Program-made: the position numbers and the translations under genes
Notes under the pieces: model-generated
The model's database searches: none
What the model saw: only the letters and a program-made list of their open reading frames with translations
What the model was told of the DNA's origin: nothing
In this document: positions 46,301-55,300 of the stretch, in pieces
How positions within the stretch are numbered: position 1 is the stretch's first letter
Layout of the letters: each line of letters begins with the position of its first letter
From: Enchytraeus crypticus
Lineage: Eukaryota > Annelida > Clitellata > Enchytraeida > Enchytraeidae
Reading direction: 5' to 3'
DNA: 64,000 nt
Assembly: GCA_905160935.1 (NCBI GenBank)
Contig: CAJHZI010000572.1
Coordinates: forward strand, 1-64,000

Positions 46301-49300
46301 CCCCCCTTTAAAGTACGCCGAGATGTCGTCTCGATACGAGTACGTCAAGATGTCGTCTCGATACGAGTATCCAATAATAGACCTACAATACTACAATACT
46401 GATCGTAATCTGCTTTTACCAACCTGTTTGTACTTTTTTTTTTGTTTTTAGTTTAAAATTAATTTTACATATATATAAAATGGAAACTGAAGTGCCAAAC
46501 GAAATTTTCACACAACCATCGTCAATAATTGTTGACAATAGTGTAGAAAGTTCTCAATTCTCGTCTTTTATTCCACAGACTAAAGCTGGTTTTAATGATA
46601 GCCCTAATGTTATTGAAATTGATATCCCTGCAAGTGATTCGTATTACAACATATCTAAGAGCTTTCTTAAAATTAAGGGAAGATTACTAAGAAATGATAA
46701 TAACAATGCCTTTGATGCAACAGCTCAAATAGCTTTGATTAATAATGCTATTCCATACCTCTTTTCTAGTATTGAGTACGATCTAGGAGGTAAATCAGTT
46801 GAATCATTACATTTTCCTGGACAGACCACGTCAATGTTGGGTTATTTGTCTTATCCTGACGATTTCAATAGCAGCGCGGGATTGAATCAATGTTGGAGAA
46901 AGGACACAAATGTTGGTGCAGTGTCCTCTAAATATAGACAATCTCCAGCAGTTGCAGGAGGCGCAACCATTGTTGCCAATCATTTTACACCGCAAGAAAA
47001 TCCAGATTACAATGAAGGATTTGCGATTCGCCGACAACTTCTAATGAACAACGATGCGCCAGGCCAATTTTCATTCAACATACCATTTTCGCATCTATTT
47101 GGATTTTCCGATTATAACAAAGTACTTTACAATTTGCGACATACGTTGAGGTTCACTAGAACAGAAAACACATCAGCAATTCATAAAGCGAATAACGTTT
47201 TTGAAGGTAAAGTTTCACTAACGGATATTAGGTGGATGGTACCAAGAATAAAACCGTCAGTTGAAATGATAACTTCACTGCGAGAGTCTGTTGTAAGCAA
47301 AAGAAAAATTCCAATAAGTTTTAGCAGAAGAACTGACCAACATACTACAGTTACACGAGATGTACAGGAATTTGAATGGATGATCAATAGAGACGCTGGA
47401 ATGAAAAAGCCTAGATGGATAATTGTTGGATTTCAAACTGACAAATCAAGAACACAGGAACAAAATCCAGCTGTGTTTGATCACCTTAACTTGACTAGTG
47501 CTTTTGTTGAATTGAATGATCAGAGATATCCTGCAGATGAACCGAGAATAAACTTTGCTACAAATGACTATGTAGATTTCTGCGCTATGGCAGATGAATT
47601 TAAGAAGGAACACTTTGGTTTTAATCATTTAATTGGAGGTACACAGATCGATATGATGAATTACAAAAAGCTATTTCCACTACTAGTCTTTGATGTAAGA
47701 CATCAGAGTGAAATAATCAAAACTGATGTTATGAATATGAAACTTAATTTTAAATTTAGTCAAAATGTTCCAGAACATACTCATATGTATGTTACGATAC
47801 TTTCCGATAGAGTGATGTACCTAACATCCGATGGTCAGACTCCGATTATTATAGATTAATAAGTTTTCTAATATGAAAATTATGTTATAAAATTTTATAA
47901 TGTAATTTAAAAATGTACTGCTTGAAATGTAAAAGGAAAACCGATTCTACACAGACGCAAGAGAGGTTGACTGCTAATAATAGAAAACAGCAATTTGCCA
48001 TTTGTGGAGTGTGTGGAAGTAAAAAGTCAAAATTTGTCTCGGGTCAGGGTGTGTTTAATAATGTGTTATCGGCAGTTGGAAATACAGTTGGAGAACTACA
48101 TTTACCTGCCAGACGTGGAGAGTACGTACCTAACGGTTCATTTAATAATCTCAACAAGTATTCGTACTGCGGTCCAGGCACAAAGTACGAACTGAGAAAT
48201 CGCGAAGGTTATCAGGGTATAAATGAGTTGGATGGAATGTGTAAATTGCACGACCAGTTTTATACTGCAAATACCGATACAGCGAGCAGAAATATAAGCG
48301 ACGAAGCTTTGGCTCATCGAGCATACGAAATTGCTAATGATTCAAGATTTGATAGTGCACAAAGAAATATGGCTCGATTTGTATACCACATCATGAAAAA
48401 TAAGGCAAAGTTTGGTCTTGGTGTTGAGTCAAAAAACGAATAGAGGGGTCCAGCGAAGAAAAAGGTTTGAAGCGAAACGTTGGACCCTTTGAAGAATTGG
48501 CTAGAGAATTACACAAACCGATTCGTAGAAAATTTACAAGACGTCAAGTTCACGTGTTTGAAGTTGATGAGATATGGGGAGCAGATTTAATCGAAATGCA
48601 GGAATGGAGTAGAGCTAATAAGGGCCACAGATACATGCTTAACGTCATCGATGTGTTTTCCAAGTATGCGTGGAGCATTCCGTTGAAAGACAAGAGAGGC
48701 GAAACTGTAGCCGAAGCCTTCAAATTTATTGTAAAAAGTTCAGACAGGTTGCCAAAGTTCTTGTGGGTGGATCAGGGTAAGGAATTTTACAACAAGAATA
48801 TGGATGATTGGTTAAAGAAAAATAGTATTAAAAAATACTCTACATTTGGAGAACATAAATCGGCAGTTGTTGAGCGTTTCAATAGAAGCATCAAGGAGAA
48901 AATGTGGAAGAGGTTTACGGCTGAAAATACGAGAAATTGGATTGATATGATAAACGAATTAATTGTCATGTATAACAACACAAAGCATTCAACCGTAAAA
49001 ATGACTCCAGCAGAGGCTAGTAGAAAGGAAAACGAAGCATTTATAATTAACAGTAGGAAGTATAGAAATTTGGAAACGAATCGAAAATTTGAGGTTGGTG
49101 ATAGAGTTAGAATTAGTCGGATTAAGGGTGTTTTTGAAAAGGGATACCTACCCAATTGGTCTGAAGAGGTTTTCCAAGTAGTTAAAGTAAAGTATACTTC
49201 ACCAGTTACATATATACTGAAGGATCAATCAAGTGAGGTATTAGAAGGAGGTTTCTATGCCGAAGAATTGCAGAAAACTAATCAAGAAATATATAGAATT

Positions 49301-52300
49301 GAAAAGGTACTGCAACGGAAAAAGATTAAAGGTGTTGAACATGCTTTGGTCAAATGGGTGGGTTACAGTAAAAAGTACAATGAATGGATTCCTGTTGCAA
49401 ATTTACAAAATTTAGTTTAAAGATTTTTTTTTTAAATAATTATCTTAGCTATATAAAATGACAACTACAAACTCTAACGAAAACACTCAATCCAACGTTA
49501 TCAAATTTCAAGAACTTCAGGAGGGATATGACTATACCGTAATAGGAATGAAATCAATAGATGGAAGATTTGGTAAATCATATATTTTGTATGTTGTAGA
49601 AAATGAGGGTGATAACCCTATAAAAGTGTGGTCTACAAATAAGATTAATGAATATATTAAAAAGGAAAAATTGGAAAATAAGCCTAAAAGATTTGATTTT
49701 ACTGTAAGACGAATCAATTCCGGAAAATATAAAGGAAAGTTGTATGCAGAGATTGATGGTTTTAACAAAAGCACGAACGATGATGCTGGGGTTGTATGGT
49801 TATAAAGAAATATAAAAAGTTTATTTCCAAACTACATTTGGTTTTGAAATATTAATGAAAATAGAAACACAAAACGTATGATTCTTAATGACATCTCGAC
49901 GTACTCGTATCGAGACGACATCAGTCCTATGCTGTCTTTATCCTGTAATTGCCATACGCGAATGTATGTATCCCATCGTCCATGATTACTCGCTTATCAT
50001 CGTCTGCGCTGAGAGCAATTTTATTTACTTGTTCAGTGTAGACTTCATGCAAGTGAGATCTGATGACATTCATGCTTCTCATGTGATTTCTTTTCTCAAA
50101 CAGACAATCTCTATAATCGTCATGCGTTATTGTCCTTTCAACAACATTCTTTTTAACACCTTTACATTTCTTGTGCTCTTCGTCAGCTAATTTGTACGAG
50201 TACAACTTTGCTCTCAATCCAACAAATTCTGCAATCTCTTTTCCACAGGCTTCGTCCTTGAACATACCAATAACTTTCTTGTTAACTCCAGTCTTAATGC
50301 CTGATGGATGATCCTTAGGGTATTCGCTGGTGTCAAATTTTTGTTCGACATCATTAGAAATGTCTGCGAAAAAATCTTCCGTCTGTATGTCGTACATCAG
50401 AGAATCAGTATCTGTAAACAACAGCTTGGCTTTATCGTTATATTTGTTCTTTATGTAGTTGTAGTGAAAGTCGTACATTAAAGTTTTACTTAAATCTAGT
50501 ATTGCCATGCCCAGGTATATAGGCTTATTATACAGCAATTTAGTCTTTCTCATGTGGACGCCGACAAGATTTTCATCAAATATAGTTGTGCGGTCATAAT
50601 ACGGTTTTGCAGCTAATTTAATGGCTTTCTCTCTATCGTCTACCAATTTGAAATCTATCCTATTTTCAATATTCTCCATAGTTTTGCCAAACACACTATT
50701 ATTCATTAGTTTGAAAAAGTCTTTTTCAAAATCGTTGGTAGCCTTGGTCCTTAGCTGAGTATTTAGATCAATGTAAGGCTTAAGCCAAGGACTTTCTTCA
50801 AATTTTATACCTCTGTGTATTTTAGTAATTTTCATTCCCAGACTTTCGTACAATTTCAAATTCTCGTAGTGTATTATATACTTTGTTTTGTCATTCAAAT
50901 TCGGTATCAGTTTATCCACTTTATTCACTTTCACAATCTCGGGCGCTAAAGGATAGTCATTATGAAGATCGTGCAGCGTGGCTGGATATTCCAAGTCAAC
51001 TTCGAGTATACACTTCATTTCTTTCCAGTTCTCCAGTTCTTTTTCTGTCATCCATTCGAATCCGTGTGTGGGTAGAGGCTTACTCATCGAGTACCCATAA
51101 AGATTGTTACTGTCAAGGTATTTGATAAATTTAGAAGGTTCATTAACGTTAAACTTATCAATCATGTATTTATTATTAGCTTTTGCATATCTGTTTGATA
51201 TTGTGCTCACACCACCTCTAATACCGTGCTTAATCATCAATAGCATGTCGTAGTCACTTAACAATTCGAGTTCAACTTTAGTTAGTCTTAAAGCAGCATC
51301 CCAAGCTAGTCCTGGTGATGTGTAGTACCACGCAGGATCTAATTTATAGTGGGTCATACATACATCTCTAAAATTTTCAAAAACATCTGCTAGTAAAAGC
51401 ACATCAGATATATTGTACAAGTCGTGATAGTCTCGAAATGTTTTACAACCAAACTCTTTCCAAACAGTCTGTGCGTGTTTATAGTCTTCATCACTGATAT
51501 TGGTATCGTTAAGTTTTGAGTAGAAAGCATCCTTTGGCGGTAGTTTAGTTTCATCAAGTCTTTCTGACGAACTAACATAGTCGTACGGGTAAACTCCTTT
51601 TCTCAACAACAAATCCAATTGCTTTCCAGAATACTTACTTGCAATATTCTTACACTGATCTTTACTTAGATTCTTTGAAAGTTTCTCAAGACTCGAAGCC
51701 ATAAATCTAAAGCTATCGATAAACCGTAATTCTCGTTTCACTAGGACTTCTTTACCTGTTTCATTTATAGACTTGTCAACCAGCAATTCCCTAGAGAAAC
51801 TGATGTACTTTTCTTCATTACACGGAATACAATTAATTTGTCCACCTGCCAACTTCTTTATAAATAAGTGACTGTCGTATCCTGATAAATTGTGAAAAAC
51901 TACTGGAAAGAATGTTGGAATTTTGTATTGTAAATTACATTTATCGTGTGCTGCTCTCGGAATTTGCCAGATAGATGACAGTGGTCTCTGACACGATCGT
52001 TACCCAACTCTTTTTCACAAATATGACATGATTTTGCGGCCTTGAATTTCTTCGCGGCAGATTCATCGAATATCATTGGTTTAGAAAACTTGAACTGATT
52101 GTATATTTCTTTAATATTTTGCTCTAAAGTGTCAAAGAATATTTGAGCAACATCGTCATCATCATTCTTTGCAGTAAAAGTGACTGGAGCTTGCGAGTAT
52201 AGAGTATCATCAAAACACTTGATGTAATAACAGAATGAACTAGGTGTATGTTTCTGGTATCGGATAGTGGTTGACCTGCTTGGATCCGGCTGACGTGTAT

Positions 52301-55300
52301 CAATCGGTTTAATAAATGACTCGAAATCTGCGTAAACTATGAATGGTACTCTCATCGATTTTTTGTAGTGATTAAATTCCATAAAGGTTCCAGGTTTAGG
52401 CAACACTATTTTTTGAGCGTCGTGTTGTGAACAATATTCGTTGTGATTATTAAGAGCATTTTCACTTGTGAAACCGTTTAAGCACCTCCTACAGTAGTGC
52501 ATTGCATGGTGATTTCCATCAATTGCCATCAATTTTTTAAAGTTTTTTATCCAACAGTAATGATTAATCTCACCTTCTGATATTAGTAACAAATCTACTG
52601 CGTTTTGACTAGTAAATGTTGAAATCCTTAATGGTATTATTTCTTCTTCTTTAGCCCATGCCCATAGCTTTTCATATCCAAATACATGAATAGAAATATT
52701 ATTATTCTTTTCAAATTTATCAATATTTTTCAAGTTAACCGGAAACTCAATACCAGTCCAGTTAAATTCTTCAGCTTGCTTCTTTAATTGTTTATCAATG
52801 CGCTCAGGATGTATTTCTATATTATTTAAGGCTCTAGCTATACACCACTTAAAACACTGATTATCTTCATTCTTCATATTTATTATGGCCTTTTTAGCGG
52901 CTAATTCTTCAGGAAGTGGAATATAGGAGCTAGCTCGTAGCGGTTTGTATACTACGGTATTTATTTCTAATTTCATCACTCTGCGAAATCTCCAATTACT
53001 ACCCCGCATCTGAAAATTAGCCATTGACTCTAGCATTTTACGTTTAGTCTTTTCATACACCTCTGCGGTATCTGTGGATGGTAAAATTATTTCAGTTTTT
53101 GAAAGAAAAGGGGCGTCAGACGATGTAATTTCCCCAGTCTTCAAATCCACCCTTTCCATTGTACATGTGAGTGTTAGATTAACTTTTGTCTGATGATTGT
53201 TGTTCAATAAATTAACCACATTTGGCTTAACATAATTAAGAAATGACACCGCATCGACCGCCTCTCTACCATCTATGGTGTACTGCGTTGTAAATCCCTT
53301 TAGTGCTGATTTAGTTTCGCGAATTTCGTATTTTTTCTTAAAAATACTATTAACCACTGATTTAAGTGCATCCACTTTTTCATTAATATTCCTTCTGGCA
53401 GGTTCAGGTATTAAATTTATCCAAAAATCGGCAAATTCACGTAATTTAGTTTTGGCTTCCCCCTCGGTACACTTTACGTTAACTGCTGACTGATCCTCCA
53501 TTTTCACCACAGGTAAATGTACACTGGGCTGAAGAAGTGGAGTTGTAATATTTGGAACGTGAGTATCTAGAATTGGTGGATTTAATAGAGCTACTAATTC
53601 AGCCTTGCGCATTCTTGAATATCCACGCAACCCTCTTTCTCTCGCGATAGTCTTCAGTTGAGCAACGGTTTTAGTTTCCATTTTATATATACAAGAAAAT
53701 TTATTTAAATAGAAATCAACTTTTTCTCAAATCTAGTAATCACAAGCTGCACACTCGTATTTATACACTTGGGTCGGTGCGGCGCGTGACTCATACGCAC
53801 ATGACGAGCTATTTATAGTTGAATAGAAACTGGGTTTTTCCATTAGTTTCTATTCTCGGTCAAATGATTATGAGTCATGGAAAGTTTTCAAGGTCACTTG
53901 AGCAAGAAACTAATGAATGGAAAATTCCTATTTACTTGAAGGTAGAGCTAGGCTAAATATAGAATTGAGCTAGGCTATAGGGCCGGGCTGTGCTTAAACT
54001 TCAGGACCATCGTCTAGCATGAAAGCTAAAATTGAAATTAGCCATTTTTAAGGCTGGGGTGTGCTTAAATTATTCATAAACATTTGAGTATGGATCATTC
54101 AAGGCAAGACAAGGCTAAATATTGATTTGAGCTAAATTTTATGCATAACTTTGCCTTGAATATCATTTTGTCCTAGCCCCCCAATAATCCTACTACTCTT
54201 ACCACATATATAATGTCATATATAATTATTTGTAAATCTGGCTGAAAATATTAAGATGGCACACTAAAATTAATTTTTTTTTTATAATTTTAATTTAATA
54301 AGAATGGATCCACCAAGATTGAGTCAAGCATTTTCAGATTTTTAAAGGATACTCTCATCACTTTTATCTCTTTGATGTTAAGCTTCATTCCATATTTCAA
54401 TGCCGTATCATTCAGACTATCCATTATCTTCTGTAGACCAGTCTCGCTTCCCGCTACCATTCCTTTGTATCCCTATCAGTTATTAGCCTAATTTTAAAAT
54501 TTGTGTCGGAACCAGCCTTACCTGAATATATTCTGTTAGATACTGTAAGACATGCAAATGCAAAGACTAAAATATATTTGTATTATTCTTACTATCTTTA
54601 TGTAATATCAAATAATATCTCCATAATATCTAAATGCAGACTTAGAAAAATAGCTGAAAAGAAAAGTGTTCTTTTCTACTGAGGCTGGCGAAGAAGCAAG
54701 AAACTTCAAGAGCTCGGTTCGGTTCGGTTGGGACGAAGTCAGGGTTCGGGTTCGGTAACGGTTCGGCCAGAGTCTGGGTTCGGGTTCGGTTCGGGTTCGG
54801 CTAGAATCTGGGTTCGGGTTCGGTTCAGTCAAAATTCCAGATTTTAGGGTTCGGTTCGGGTTTCGGTTCGATTCCCATCTCTAACCTCTACAACATGTGA
54901 TAAACATTCTTAATTCTTGCCGTATTAAACAATTGGTTTAATTTCCTAGACCTTTCACAAATATAGTTTTAATAATTGGTTAACAGAGATTTTTGAAAGG
55001 ATTTGATTTAATTGCATTAGACCTGACATTTCTCAGCTATACAAGAGTGAGGGAAAGCGAGTGAACTTTAAATTGGCCGATAAGATACTTATTATATACA
55101 TCATCGGATATATATAATGAAAATTTGACGTTCAGTTCTCATCGAAAGGCTAGGTAACGGACCATATTGTATAATAGACATAATGCCATCTAATACTGTA
55201 TGTTAAATATGTATCAGCTGAACTGAGCCACTGGTTTATTGGCAAGTTGTTCGAAAGCGGATCAGTAGGTGCAGAGGTAAAATCCAATGCTCTCCTCGTC

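Larger units (their letters stand above)
39726..54203. mobile_element. Polinton/Maverick element with CTTACC target duplication
   Basis: The element is 39732-54197, 14,466 bp, starting AGTAGTAGGATTATTGG and ending with its reverse complement, flanked by CTTACC at 39726-39731 and 54198-54203. A 6-bp duplication and AG...CT ends are the known Polinton signature. It encodes protein-primed PolB, retroviral-like integrase, packaging ATPase, adenain-like protease, major and minor capsid proteins and accessory proteins. Layout from left: two small genes, fibre-like gene (minus), then a + strand block from the pVI/pX-like gene to the OB-fold gene, then PolB on the minus strand. With one broken gene only, it is young and nearly complete. 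It can equally be called an endogenous adintovirus-like element. Confidence 0.97.
38497..54883. mobile_element. Outer insertion in gene D intron, with nested Polinton
   Basis: Compared with gene A (ACCTCT at 6604-6609 is continuous), gene D has ACCTCT at 38491-38496 and again at 54884-54889, with 16.4 kb between. The inner ends are inverted: GAGATGGGAAT near 38501 and ATTCCCATCTC near 54871. Both ends carry degenerate GGTTCGGTTCGGG repeats (38545-38760 and 54715-54870). Without the Polinton the block is about 1.9 kb and also contains a SINE and a LINE fragment. Confidence 0.6.

Noticed and set aside
48467-48469. TTG start of the integrase
   Set aside because: Initiation at TTG is not expected in an animal; the frame is open further upstream across the slippery site.
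51900-51960. Programmed frameshift in the polymerase gene
   Set aside because: The second part is also in -1, but there is no X XXY YYZ heptamer in register and conserved residues are disrupted at the break, so a small indel explains it better.
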